64,000 nucleotides of DNA from an uncultured Erysipelotrichaceae bacterium (GCA_900538465.1 UPXV01000002.1:1-64000); one strand, 5' to 3'. Positions 8,241-17,672 are shown, counted from the first letter of the stretch. Translations and numbers: made by a program. The notes: generated by a model from the letters alone, not told the origin.

Positions 8241-11200
8241 TCAATTTTTCAATGAAAGATAGTAGTTCATAACTCCTCGATAAATTGATTTATCATTTGT
8301 TTCCTTTTTCGCACTTAAATTGAAATGAATGATATTCGTTGTAGAATTTAAAATGCCTATTTCTGCTTTGCCATCAGTGACAGGTTTTGGTGCACCTGCT
8401 TCATCATAAAGATGAACTGTATAAGTATCTGATGTCTCTTGACTCGTTAAACTCAATTCTTCATCAGCTTGAACAAGAATATTTAAGACTGTATTCTTTT
8501 CTGTTTCTATAAGTTTGACATCTGTTTCTTTACCAATGTAAGAAGAATTAATACCTCCATCATTTTCCAAATTCACTGCTCTTGGTATCACAACATAACA
8601 ATCTGGTGTATTTCTATACACAGTTACATTCAATGGAACAGTTATTGTTTCACCATCAACCAAGAAATCTACTTCAGCAGTATAAGCAGTATCACTAGGT
8701 GCACTTGTTGTTGAAATATTTCTTATAGCTGTGATTTGAGATATGTTCATATTAAGTTTTTGTACTTGACTATCTGCTGTTGCCTTTTCAATATAAATTT
8801 GAATATTCTTTAATAATTCCGTTTTTAATTCATCATTGCTCATCTTATGAAGATCGATATCAGATATTTTAAAATCTTGACTAATACCATGATGATTTTT
8901 TGAACTTGAATCAACATAGTGATCAGCAATCCACATACGACGAATCACTGTTTCTTGAGCACTAGGATTGAAATTCGTTTTATAATCACCAGCACGTTTG
9001 TCATAGATACTTAACTTTGTATAATACATACCTAATTTATCTGTTGGGATTTGACTTGGTGCAATTGGTACATTGTCTTCATCATAAGTTTTTTGAGAAA
9101 GAACTTGTGAATAGTTAGTCATATCATAACTTAAAACACTTTCAGCATAGTCATAAGCAATACTTTTATCTGTCAGTCTCAAAATCATTATATTTATTGG
9201 AATGGCTCCACCTTTATCACATTCTTGATAATAGTAACTATAGAGAGCTTGATCTATATCGCCTTGTGTTAAAAGACTTCCAGAAGTCTTGAGTGGAAAT
9301 ACATTATTTCCAATTGACTCAAGGACGGCATTATAATCATTAGCCGTTAAGAATCTTCCTCGACTATAAATAGATAATGGAGACGCTTCAAATGATTGAT
9401 TTGTTCCTTGACTTTCTTCTCCAGTTGTTAAAGATATTTTTAATGGAGATGATTTGATGTAACCATTCGCATCAATATATCTAAATGAAGCAGGGATTTT
9501 CACATCGTATTCAATTATAGATTCTTGTGCATTAGCAGCAAACTTGACGTATGTACCAGCCTTTAAATCACCAGTAATTGAAGTTGTTGTTCCATTCATG
9601 ATATTTTTAGCACTACCTGCAATAATTGATAATGGTGTTGATGTTGGTAATGTCATTTGAAGATCAGTAATCTTAACATAGAAATCAGTAGGATTACTTA
9701 ATGGAGTATCTGTTTTCACAGTATGTTTGACTCTGATTGTCTCACCAGCAAATCCATTATTTAATAATGTTTCTGTAGAATCATTATTCACACGATAATA
9801 AGCTGTACTTACAACGTTTGCCAATGGTGCATGTTCAATCGTAACATTAACTGGGATCGTTATTGTGTCACCATCAACTAAGAAATCAACTTCTGCATTA
9901 TAAGCAGTATCTCTTGCTATATCTGTTGTTGTAATATTTCTTACGGCTGTGATTTGAGATATATTCATACTCAATTTTTGAGCCTGAGTATCTCCTAAAA
10001 TATTGCCGTGTGAATCAATAGTTGTTTTTTCAAGATAAACTTGAATATTCTTTAATAATTCACTCTTCAAGTCATCATTGCTCATCTTATGAAGAGTCCC
10101 ATCATATATTTTAAAGTTTCGACTAATACCATGATGATTTTTAGAACTTGAATCAGCATAATGGTCAGCAATCCATACACGTCGAATAATTGTTCTTTCC
10201 CCTTGTTCATTAAATTGAGTATTATAATCACCAAAACGGAAATCATAAGTTGATAACTTTGTATAATACATTCCTAATTGGTTCAATGGTATTTGTGTTG
10301 GTGCAATTGGTGCATTTCCTTCATTGTTATAAGTTTTTTGGGAAACAACATTATGATAAGTACCACTTTGACCTTGATAAATAATTCCATTTGATGAATT
10401 ATAGGCAATTAGAGAATTTGTTTGTGCATAAGCATTTATCAATTGGTTCATTTCTTTATAAGCATCAACCTTCAATAAAGTTGTATTATTAGAATAAAGT
10501 ATCTTAGATGCCATATCTTGCGTTAAGGTACCACTTGACAATGCAACTTGACCATTATAAATGGTATCTGATGGATTGAATTGTGGTCTTGAAAGAATAG
10601 GTATTCCTGTAGGAATAAACGCATGTCTATCTGATGCTGCTAATTCTCCAACATCCCCTGATACTTGGAAAGGTGTTCCATCCCCAACATCTCTATCTAG
10701 ATACTGTGGTATTGCAACCTCATATTCGACAATAGATTCACCATTATTTGGTGCAAATTTGACATAAGCTCCTACTTTTAAATCACCACTTATTGGATAA
10801 GTCGTTCCATTAATAATACTTTTTGCTGTTCCATCTATAATAGGCAACTCAACAATTGGAAGTAAATGACTCGATCCTAAAGAAATAGAATTCACTTGCA
10901 TAAAATCTTCATCAATACTGTTGACATTATTATTTCTTTGAACATAATGTTTCACTTTAATAGTTTCTCCACTACAAGCAAAATCACCATTGCCCATTAA
11001 TGTTTCACTACCATCTTTTTGTATACGATAGAATTCTGTTTTATTGACTTGTCCACTTGGATCAGCGTTAACTGTGACCTTTACAGGTATTGGTAATATT
11101 ACATCATTCATTTGAACATTAACTGTCACATTATATGGTGTTAAACTTGCTGGACTTGTTGAAGAAATACCACTGATTGATTGAATATGTGCAGTTGTAA

Positions 11201-12908
11201 GACTCCATTTAAGTGTTTGGTACTTCCCAGTCACATTGTTATGACCATCCAATGATGCCTGTTCTTGATATCCTTGAATATGATTTAAGACTTCTGTTTT
11301 CAAATCTGTTTGACTCATATTCTTAAGTGTTTCAGCTTGTATCTTGAAATCCTCACTCAATCCATGAAAAATACCTGAATTTATATAATGATCAGCTACC
11401 CATAAACGTCTAACAATGACTCTTTCTTGATCTGTAAGATATGGTTTATTTTGTTGCATTGTACGCTTATCATAGGCCGTTAATCTTGTATAGTACATGC
11501 CCATAGAACTTAATGGAATAGATGTTGGAGCAATCGGAGCATTTCCATTCACATTGAATGTATTATCAAATGTTTTTTGTGTTAACGAAAGATTTGATGT
11601 AGATGTTGACGTACTCAATGTTCCCTCTGACAAATTTGTTGCATTTTGTATATTTGTTGCATTATTTTTAATGAGAGAACCTAAATTATCACCACTTGCA
11701 CTTCCACTTTCATGAAGCACTGTATTTGCTATTTGTGATGGTCCATTATATCCATAAATATATTGAATAGCTTCATCCTGTGTTAACGTTGAACCTTGTC
11801 TCAATGGAATGGACATATTTTCAATTGGAGATGTGTTCTTAAACTTTGGTCTAGATACAACAGTATAACTAGTAATTGTATTAACCGCAGGAGTGACACC
11901 ATCACTTGCTCTGCCTAATGTTGTCTTTATTGTCAGATTCGCTAAATTTTCTGAATCAAAATCTTCTGGAATTGTTACCCTAAATTTAACGACTGCTTGC
12001 ATGTTAACAGCAGGCAGATAAATATAAGCCCCATTATTAAGATCTAAATTATCTGCATAAACTGGTTTTGAATAAGTATAATCACTACTTATAGCGGGCT
12101 GAAGCGTTAAAGCTTTTCCCTCCAAAGTCATAGAAACCTGTGCAAATGTTCTTTCAAGTTTAGAAGGATTATCGTTATAAACTAACAACCAAAATTCAAG
12201 TGTTTGACCACTATAGAAAGGTGATATTCCATTAAATGGCAATGTACCATCTGATTGAGGAGAATAACATTCATAGTTATAAAAACGAGCAGGTACAATA
12301 GGGCAATTAGGATCAACATAGATACTTCCTAAAGCTTTTGCAGAAGAAACTTTTCTTAATTTTTTTTGTACTTCTACTTTTGTTTCTTTTGGAAGAACGG
12401 GGTCATTTTTGACTTGAACAGGTTCTTCTTTTTTTAATTCTACAATTTGATCAATATGAATTGTAAATTCTATTTTTTCAATTTCATCACCCACTGTTTG
12501 TGTTGGGGTTTTCGTATTTACTTGAATATCCTGAGATTCACCAGCTGATTTTTCATCAGGAACAGATGTTTCAATAATGTTTTTATAATTGACACTAAAG
12601 AGATAGTCTCCATTTTTTGAAACCTCATAAGTAAAAACAAGCGTATTTGAATCTTTTTCATATATAACCTTTTCATCATTTTTTGATATGATTGATTGTA
12701 TTTCATATTTGTTTCTATTGATTTGACTTATGTCAAAAGAAATGGTTGCAGCTGTTTTGTCTTTGTTGAGTTGTACATTATATCTAGGAAGTACATCTAT
12801 ATCACTCGCAAAGATCGGCTGTCCAGATAATGACAAACATGCAATCGCAAGTACTGTCACCAATATTCCAATTATGAAATTCTTTTGAAATAATGTTTTT
12901 TTCTTCAT
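8241..12908 (-). CDS. Giant secreted surface protein with three ~410-residue repeats
   Basis: About 1,555 residues. An N-terminal signal sequence (about 6-35) is followed by a Lys/Glu/Val-rich region and then three tandem repeats of roughly 410 residues. Each contains an IAPxxIPxxxLGMYYTKLxxYDxR block (near residues 459, 866 and 1280), RRxWxADHY, an HHGIS/FKI element, and a closing beta-strand domain with a PVxVTV core. The extreme C-terminus (YRGVMNYYLSLKN) resembles the last strand of WxL-like domains; there is no LPXTG or TM anchor. I prefer the second ATG (12908), 10 bp from AGGAGG, over the one at 12917, which is only 1 bp away. The role is probably adhesion or a surface layer; the ligand is unknown. 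Confidence 0.85.
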   Translation of the reverse strand: MKKKTLFQKNFIIGILVTVLAIACLSLSGQPIFASDIDVLPRYNVQLNKDKTAATISFDISQINRNKYEIQSIISKNDEKVIYEKDSNTLVFTYEVSKNGDYLFSVNYKNIIETSVPDEKSAGESQDIQVNTKTPTQTVGDEIEKIEFTIHIDQIVELKKEEPVQVKNDPVLPKETKVEVQKKLRKVSSAKALGSIYVDPNCPIVPARFYNYECYSPQSDGTLPFNGISPFYSGQTLEFWLLVYNDNPSKLERTFAQVSMTLEGKALTLQPAISSDYTYSKPVYADNLDLNNGAYIYLPAVNMQAVVKFRVTIPEDFDSENLANLTIKTTLGRASDGVTPAVNTITSYTVVSRPKFKNTSPIENMSIPLRQGSTLTQDEAIQYIYGYNGPSQIANTVLHESGSASGDNLGSLIKNNATNIQNATNLSEGTLSTSTSTSNLSLTQKTFDNTFNVNGNAPIAPTSIPLSSMGMYYTRLTAYDKRTMQQNKPYLTDQERVIVRRLWVADHYINSGIFHGLSEDFKIQAETLKNMSQTDLKTEVLNHIQGYQEQASLDGHNNVTGKYQTLKWSLTTAHIQSISGISSTSPASLTPYNVTVNVQMNDVILPIPVKVTVNADPSGQVNKTEFYRIQKDGSETLMGNGDFACSGETIKVKHYVQRNNNVNSIDEDFMQVNSISLGSSHLLPIVELPIIDGTAKSIINGTTYPISGDLKVGAYVKFAPNNGESIVEYEVAIPQYLDRDVGDGTPFQVSGDVGELAASDRHAFIPTGIPILSRPQFNPSDTIYNGQVALSSGTLTQDMASKILYSNNTTLLKVDAYKEMNQLINAYAQTNSLIAYNSSNGIIYQGQSGTYHNVVSQKTYNNEGNAPIAPTQIPLNQLGMYYTKLSTYDFRFGDYNTQFNEQGERTIIRRVWIADHYADSSSKNHHGISRNFKIYDGTLHKMSNDDLKSELLKNIQVYLEKTTIDSHGNILGDTQAQKLSMNISQITAVRNITTTDIARDTAYNAEVDFLVDGDTITIPVNVTIEHAPLANVVSTAYYRVNNDSTETLLNNGFAGETIRVKHTVKTDTPLSNPTDFYVKITDLQMTLPTSTPLSIIAGSAKNIMNGTTTSITGDLKAGTYVKFAANAQESIIEYDVKIPASFRYIDANGYIKSSPLKISLTTGEESQGTNQSFEASPLSIYSRGRFLTANDYNAVLESIGNNVFPLKTSGSLLTQGDIDQALYSYYYQECDKGGAIPINIMILRLTDKSIAYDYAESVLSYDMTNYSQVLSQKTYDEDNVPIAPSQIPTDKLGMYYTKLSIYDKRAGDYKTNFNPSAQETVIRRMWIADHYVDSSSKNHHGISQDFKISDIDLHKMSNDELKTELLKNIQIYIEKATADSQVQKLNMNISQITAIRNISTTSAPSDTAYTAEVDFLVDGETITVPLNVTVYRNTPDCYVVIPRAVNLENDGGINSSYIGKETDVKLIETEKNTVLNILVQADEELSLTSQETSDTYTVHLYDEAGAPKPVTDGKAEIGILNSTTNIIHFNLSAKKETNDKSIYRGVMNYYLSLKN

Positions 12909-12922
12909 ATGTTTCATTCCTC

Positions 12923-13609
12923 CTATTCTAACGCACGCAATGTTCCTTTGACTTCTGCTCCATTTAATGGAGTTTCATAATCTTCAAGATCAAATGTATT
13001 AATCTTTAATGTCACAGGATATGTTCCACGTTTCATTTTTTGATTTAATTGAATACCTGAAATTCCTTTTCCTGGTGGAATCAATTTACTTTCGTAAAGA
13101 ACTTTATGTCCTTGATCTAAAATCAATATATATTGAAAGTAACATGGATTTCCTTTTGGATTAAAAAGTGTTGTATTTGTAAGTCTATCAGTTCCTGCAT
13201 CCATGACTAAGTTTGTAATACCTGGAACTGCAATCTGTGTTTTATCTAAATTATCTGGTCTTTTTAAACTAGAGACGTAATCTTTTATAGCTGGATCTAT
13301 ATCTGGTCCTTGGTTAGATTTCCATAAAAAATAACCTCCCAATAACAATGCGATAAGTAGTAACAGGATAATGATTGGAAATTTGTAATTTCTTTTTAAG
13401 ACTGCTACATATTCATCTTCTCCAACTTGTAAATAAGATGATACTTTGTATTTATAGCGTTTATAATAGCCCACTGCTTTGACTCTTAATTCAATGCCCT
13501 CAATTGTTGTAACAAGAAAACCCTCATCTTCTTTAACTGGCTTTTTCTTAATAAACTCACCAATGACTTTATAATCACCATTTAATTCATTTTCTTTTAA
13601 CTCTGTCAT
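12923..13609 (-). CDS. Single-pass membrane protein with extracytoplasmic beta-sandwich
   Basis: A 228-residue protein: cytoplasmic N-terminal domain (about 1-72, basic), one transmembrane helix (about 76-98), and an outside domain with NPKGNPCYFQYILILD, LIPPGKGI and NQKMKRGTYPVTLKI. I know this kind of outside domain from Firmicutes surface-protein operons, without an established function. It lies between the 185-residue protein and the giant protein, with 5-20 bp gaps, so it is co-expressed and may help assemble or hold the giant protein at the membrane (inference). Confidence 0.75.
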   Translation of the reverse strand: MTELKENELNGDYKVIGEFIKKKPVKEDEGFLVTTIEGIELRVKAVGYYKRYKYKVSSYLQVGEDEYVAVLKRNYKFPIIILLLLIALLLGGYFLWKSNQGPDIDPAIKDYVSSLKRPDNLDKTQIAVPGITNLVMDAGTDRLTNTTLFNPKGNPCYFQYILILDQGHKVLYESKLIPPGKGISGIQLNQKMKRGTYPVTLKINTFDLEDYETPLNGAEVKGTLRALE

Positions 13610-13625
13610 ATTGATACTCCTTTAT

Positions 13626-14183
13626 TTATTCATTATCTTTCTTTTTACGAATCAAAATGCAAATTCCTATGCAAGAAGCAACTAGCATAATAAGAACAAG
13701 ACTTTGAATTGTTGTGGAGTCATTTGTTTTGACAACAGGACTCCTTGTGGCATCATTTGTTGGCTGAGTCGTTTCTTTACGAAAATAAACCTCTAAATTT
13801 TGATTGAATTCTTCACCAACGATTTCTATTTTCCCTGATATAACTTTTTGGGTTATATCCACATTATTGAGGAGAACACGATCTAATTGGTAACCTTTAT
13901 CTGGAGAAATAGTAAATATTTTCTTGACTCCAGGTTCAATTTCATATTTATTAATTTGTTCTCTTATGATGCCTTCTCCATCATATAAGGAACCATTTCC
14001 AAAGATAGTGACATATAAAAAATATGTATCATTTTTTTCTTTCACATACGAAACCGATACTCCTGCACTTCCATCTTTTTGTTCTTGTGCATAACAATTC
14101 ATATTTGCCAAGCAAAAACAACAAGTCATGAGTATCGCTGCCAAGGACATACACATCTTCTTCAAAAACGTTTTCATGTTCAT
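13626..14183 (-). CDS. Cell-surface protein with atypical sorting signal; first gene of the switch-controlled operon
   Basis: 185 residues: signal peptide with a Cys-rich hydrophobic core (about 5-32), a soluble beta-type region (about 35-130), then a C-terminal hydrophobic helix and RKKKDNE tail. Before the helix stands PVVKTNDSTT instead of LPXTG, so it may be anchored by a sortase of different specificity or simply by the membrane helix. The GGGAGG ribosome binding site lies 7 bp before the start. It is the first gene after the inverted-repeat segment, so its operon is the one that would be switched. Confidence 0.78.
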   Translation of the reverse strand: MNMKTFLKKMCMSLAAILMTCCFCLANMNCYAQEQKDGSAGVSVSYVKEKNDTYFLYVTIFGNGSLYDGEGIIREQINKYEIEPGVKKIFTISPDKGYQLDRVLLNNVDITQKVISGKIEIVGEEFNQNLEVYFRKETTQPTNDATRSPVVKTNDSTTIQSLVLIMLVASCIGICILIRKKKDNE

Positions 14184-14251
14184 TATTTAACCTCCCTCAT
14201 TTTCTTTATAAGCTTGTAAAATCAAAAAGTGGTTACCAAGAATTTTGATAT

Positions 14252-14279
14252 AGTGACAACATAATACGGATTATGTTGT
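14252..14279 (+). repeat. Left inverted-repeat arm of a DNA inversion switch (28 bp)
   Basis: This is exactly the reverse complement of 14466-14493. The arm is itself a near palindrome: ACAACATAAT and ATTATGTTGT half-sites around an asymmetric ACGG centre. That is the layout of a tyrosine-recombinase core site. The two arms are in inverted orientation, so recombination between them would flip the 186 bp in between. Confidence 0.88.
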
Positions 14280-14305
14280 ATTTTTGCGCTACAATTTTTT
14301 ATAAA
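14276..14305 (+). promoter_or_regulatory. Promoter-like element inside the invertible segment, pointing away from the surface operon
   Basis: TTGTAT (14276-14281, partly in the repeat arm) and TATAAA (14300-14305) are 18 bp apart. In the sequenced orientation it reads rightwards, away from the surface genes. Inversion keeps the element whole, because the other arm supplies the same bases, and turns it towards them. The assignment as the switch promoter is inference. Confidence 0.5.
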
Positions 14306-14465
14306 AAAAGATTAAAAATGAAAATTTTTAATCCTTCTAAGCAAAAAATACGCATTTTTTAGGTTTTTTTGTTCTTTTTTTGATGATAACGGTTGCAAAA
14401 CTCTGAAATTTGGACTATCATAAAGTCGAAAGATAGGTCATTTAGGAAGAAAATATAAAAAAATG
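14280..14465. other. Invertible DNA segment (predicted phase-variation switch)
   Basis: 186 bp of non-coding, T/A-rich DNA bounded by the perfect 28-bp inverted repeats and lying between a tyrosine recombinase gene and the start of the surface operon. It holds one promoter-like element facing right and a hairpin (14310-14333) that reads as a terminator for leftward transcription. Both features predict the OFF state for the surface operon in this orientation. Flipping is not shown by one sequence. Confidence 0.75.
14303..14333 (-). terminator. Orientation-dependent terminator in the switch
   Basis: The stem GATTAAAAAT / ATTTTTAATC with a four-base loop is followed on the minus strand by TTTTTTTAT. 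It would stop leftward transcription into the surface operon in the present orientation; after inversion the T-run would be on the wrong side. The stem is AT-rich, so termination may be partial. Confidence 0.55.
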
Positions 14466-14493
14466 ACAACATAATCCGTATTATGTTGTCACT
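14466..14493 (-). repeat. Right inverted-repeat arm of the inversion switch (28 bp)
   Basis: A perfect inverted copy of 14252-14279. On the minus strand its hairpin is followed by TTTTTTTAT, so it probably also terminates the recombinase transcript, which ends 15 bp upstream. Confidence 0.88.
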
Positions 14494-14507
14494 TTTTTAT
14501 ATTTGTT

Positions 14508-15362
14508 TTATATCGACATTCTTATTAAATTCATCTGATTGAAGACTCTTTGACATTCTTTACCATTTGATTTCAAGTAGATACGTGTTGTCTCAATACT
14601 TGAATGTCCTAGAATATCTGCAAGATGTATAATATCTTTTTCTAATGAATAATAAGTGACTGCAAAGAGATGTCTTAAATTATGAGGGCAAACTTTCTTG
14701 CGATCAACTTTTGCATCTTTGCATAATGACTGCATCATTCTATAGATATTACTACGATCTAAGATTTTTCCACTGCTTGTTATGAAGATAGAACCACTAC
14801 AAATGTTTCGTTTTCTACAATATTGAAGCAATCCCTTTCTTAATTCTTTTGGGAAAAAGATTTCTCTTATTTTTCCTTTATTGTTGATTGTCATATAACC
14901 ATTTTCTAACGCTTCTACTGTTATATACTTATGTTCGCTCACTCTAATTCCAGTAGAACAAATGGCTTGCATTAACATAACAAGACGTTCGTTATGTTTA
15001 GATTTTGCAGCATTTAATAATCTTTCATATTCTTTTGAATTTAATTCTTTATTTTCTGATATAAAAATCTTTTTTTGTATTCTTAATGTTTTTATTTTGA
15101 GTTCTGACCAATCTTTATAATCGAAAAAACCATTTAAAGCAATAATCATACTATTGGCACTTGAGGCTTTATACTTTCCTTGAAGTTCTTTCTTGTAGTT
15201 CATGACAATATCTTTTGTAACAATATTCTCTTCACCTACATACTCATAAAATTTTCTAATATCACAGATATACTTTTGTATAGTTGCTGTGCTCTTTTCT
15301 TCTTCTATAAGATATTGAATATACTCATGTAAAAATTTTTCCTCTAAAACTCTCTTTAACAT
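14508..15362 (-). CDS. Tyrosine recombinase, likely invertase of the adjacent switch
   Basis: A full-length site-specific recombinase of about 284 residues: N-terminal SAM-like core-binding domain (about 1-95) and C-terminal catalytic domain with Arg in GIRVSE, Lys in NKGK, HNLRH, GHSS and the nucleophile Tyr in RIYL, all present. The frame opens at 15383, but the ATG at 15362 has the best spacing (9 bp) from GAGGG. It has no neighbouring excisionase or mobile-element genes and ends 15 bp from one arm of a perfect 28-bp inverted repeat. Its job is therefore most likely inversion of that segment rather than integration. Chromosomal XerC/D-type roles are less likely given the context. Confidence 0.88.
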   Translation of the reverse strand: MLKRVLEEKFLHEYIQYLIEEEKSTATIQKYICDIRKFYEYVGEENIVTKDIVMNYKKELQGKYKASSANSMIIALNGFFDYKDWSELKIKTLRIQKKIFISENKELNSKEYERLLNAAKSKHNERLVMLMQAICSTGIRVSEHKYITVEALENGYMTINNKGKIREIFFPKELRKGLLQYCRKRNICSGSIFITSSGKILDRSNIYRMMQSLCKDAKVDRKKVCPHNLRHLFAVTYYSLEKDIIHLADILGHSSIETTRIYLKSNGKECQRVFNQMNLIRMSI

Positions 15363-15383
15363 TTTCATCTTCCCTCTTTTCAT

Positions 15384-15903
15384 ATTGACAGTTTCTTATC
15401 ATAGCAATTTTTTTTGAATTGTTAAAGTGATAATTTTATTTATGAGTTTATTTCAAGGCCATTCTTTTTAAAATAAAGTCGATAAATTCAATAAAAATTA
15501 TAAAGATGAAAGTATAAAGTTTTTTGTTTGAAATTTCATTTATTCTTTTCATTTTTGTAAATGATTAGGAATAATCGGTATGTCTAAATCTTTAAAAGTA
15601 CAATATCTTTTTTTCATTTATGAAAAAGAGAAATCAAAATATAAAACATTTATTATAACATAAAATGATTATCATCTATAAATCAATATCTTATTGTATT
15701 TTATATTGGTCAATAATGTTTGTTTTTTTCCTCCTTTCCTAATCATTTTACAATTATATTCTCATTCATTGAAATTGAAAAAAGACTGATATTATCAAAA
15801 TTAATGGTGCCTTTTCCAATTTTTATTTCTCACTTATCTATTATATCACAAAACTCTTGTTTACAAAAATAAAAGTCATGATAAAATAGAAATACAAAGG
15901 AGA
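15384..15903. other. Intergenic region, no gene seen
   Basis: About 520 bp of very AT-rich DNA between the divergent recombinase and ABC-F genes. Apart from the ABC-F promoter near its right end I see no coding frame with a ribosome binding site and no RNA gene. Confidence 0.6.
15860..15887 (+). promoter_or_regulatory. Promoter of the ABC-F gene
   Basis: TTTACA (15860-15865), a 16-bp spacer and TAAAAT (15882-15887), 22 bp before the chosen start. I see no attenuator leader of the kind found before inducible ABC-F resistance genes. Confidence 0.6.
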
Positions 15904-15909
15904 ATGATT

Positions 15910-17658
15910 ATGCTGATAACTGCTTCACATATAACAAAATATAATAATTTAAAATGTATTGTTGATGATGTTTCATTTACTATTAATGAACAAGATAAAA
16001 TTGCTTTAATTGGTATCAATGGAACAGGGAAGTCAACATTACTTAAAATGATTGCACAAAGAGAAGATTATCAAGGTGAAATATTAAGAAAAAAAGATAT
16101 TCGTATGAGTTATCTTCATCAAAATCCAGATTTTTGTGATGATTATTCTGTTATTCAACAAGTTTATGAATATGTTGGTAAAGAGATTCCTGAATATGAA
16201 GTGAAAGCTATATTAAATAAATTTGGAATTATCAATTATGATCAAAAAATCAAAGAACTTTCTGGTGGGCAACAAAAAAGAGTTGCTTTAGCTATTACTT
16301 TATTAAAACCATGTGATTTATTATTATTGGATGAACCAACAAATCATTTGGATAATGAAATGATTGAATATTTAGAAAAGTATTTGATAAAATTCAATAA
16401 AGCTATTTTTATGGTAACTCATGATCGTTATTTTTTAGAGCGTATAACCAATAAGATTTTTGAACTTGATCGAAGTCAAATTTATGAATATGAAGCCAAC
16501 TATTCTCGTTTTCTTGAATTAAAAGCGCAAAGAGAAGAAATTGAACAAGCCTCACAAAGAAAAAGAAAACTCTTTTTAAAGAAAGAATTGGAATGGGTAA
16601 GAGCTGGTGTTCAAGCACGTTCTACCAAAAGCAAAGATCGTCTTCAAAGATTTGAAGAATTGAGTCAACAAAAAGATATTGAAACCATTCAAAATGTAGA
16701 AATGGTCAGTGTTTCTTCACGACTTGGAAAGAAAACAATTGAATTAGAGAATGTTTCTATGACTTATGATCAACTTTTATTTAAACCTTTTTCTTATCAC
16801 TTTAAAAGACATGATCGTGTAGGTATTTTAGGAAAGAATGGTTGTGGAAAATCAACTTTGTTAAATATTATTGCTGGATTAATACCTCCAACAAGTGGTC
16901 AAGTGATTGTTGGAGATACGATTCAAATAGGTTATTTTAAACAAGGGCATGGTGATATGGATCCTGATTTAAGGGTGATTGATTATATTAAAGAAACAGC
17001 CAATATTTTAAATACCAGTGAAGGACAACTGAGTGCCAAACAAATGTGTGAAAAATTCTTGTTTGATGCCAATATGCAATATACTCCTATCAATCGCTTA
17101 TCTGGTGGTGAAAAACGTCGTCTTTACTTATTAAAGATTTTAATGAGTGCTCCTAATGTTTTATTGTTAGATGAACCAACAAATGATTTGGATATTATGA
17201 CATTACAAATTTTAGAAGATTATTTAGATAGTTTTGATGGTATTATTATTACTGTTTCTCATGATCGTTATTTCTTAGATCGTATTTGTGATGAATTGTT
17301 TGTTTTTGCAAATCAACAAATCAGTTATCATATTGGTGGATATAGTCAATATATGGAATTAGACACGTCTTTAAAAAAGGTGAAACCAACAACAAATACT
17401 TATAAAGAACAAAAGAAAAACAAAGTTAAACTGTCTTATAAAGAAAAACAAGAGTTACAAACATTAGAAGAATTACTTCCTCAACTCGAACAACAACTTC
17501 AAGACATTGATGAAAAAATGAATGATGTCAGTGATTTTACACTCATTCAACAATTCACACAAGAAAGAGCTTCTCTAGAACAACAAATTGAAGACAAAAG
17601 TGAAAGATATATGGAGCTCTTAGAAAAAGAAGAACAAAGTCAAAACAACGCACGTTAA
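15910..17658 (+). CDS. ABC-F family ribosome-associated ATPase
   Basis: A soluble protein with two ABC ATPase domains joined by a charged linker, no membrane segments, about 582 residues. Domain 1: Walker A GINGTGKST (near residue 37), signature LSGGQQKR, Walker B LLLLDEPTNHLD. Linker about 200-290 (ERKRKLFLKKELEWVRAG). Domain 2: GKNGCGKST, LSGGEKRR, LLLDEPTNDLD, then a C-terminal coiled coil (about 500-582). ABC-F proteins act on the ribosomal E-site as translation factors or antibiotic-protection proteins. The LEWVRAG linker fits the Uup/YdiF side, so a housekeeping role is more likely than resistance. The ATG at 15910 is 6 bp from GGAG; the ATG at 15904 abuts it. Confidence 0.92.
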   Translation: MLITASHITKYNNLKCIVDDVSFTINEQDKIALIGINGTGKSTLLKMIAQREDYQGEILRKKDIRMSYLHQNPDFCDDYSVIQQVYEYVGKEIPEYEVKAILNKFGIINYDQKIKELSGGQQKRVALAITLLKPCDLLLLDEPTNHLDNEMIEYLEKYLIKFNKAIFMVTHDRYFLERITNKIFELDRSQIYEYEANYSRFLELKAQREEIEQASQRKRKLFLKKELEWVRAGVQARSTKSKDRLQRFEELSQQKDIETIQNVEMVSVSSRLGKKTIELENVSMTYDQLLFKPFSYHFKRHDRVGILGKNGCGKSTLLNIIAGLIPPTSGQVIVGDTIQIGYFKQGHGDMDPDLRVIDYIKETANILNTSEGQLSAKQMCEKFLFDANMQYTPINRLSGGEKRRLYLLKILMSAPNVLLLDEPTNDLDIMTLQILEDYLDSFDGIIITVSHDRYFLDRICDELFVFANQQISYHIGGYSQYMELDTSLKKVKPTTNTYKEQKKNKVKLSYKEKQELQTLEELLPQLEQQLQDIDEKMNDVSDFTLIQQFTQERASLEQQIEDKSERYMELLEKEEQSQNNAR

Positions 17659-17672
17659 ATGCGTTGTTTTTG
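17643..17672. terminator. Shared terminator of ABC-F and GNAT genes
   Basis: The stem ACAACGCA / TGCGTTGT with T-runs on both sides overlaps the stop codons of the two convergent genes. Confidence 0.8.

Noticed and set aside
15910..17658. Antibiotic-resistance ABC-F protein
   Set aside because: No leader-peptide attenuator and the linker looks like the housekeeping Uup/YdiF type; resistance cannot be claimed.
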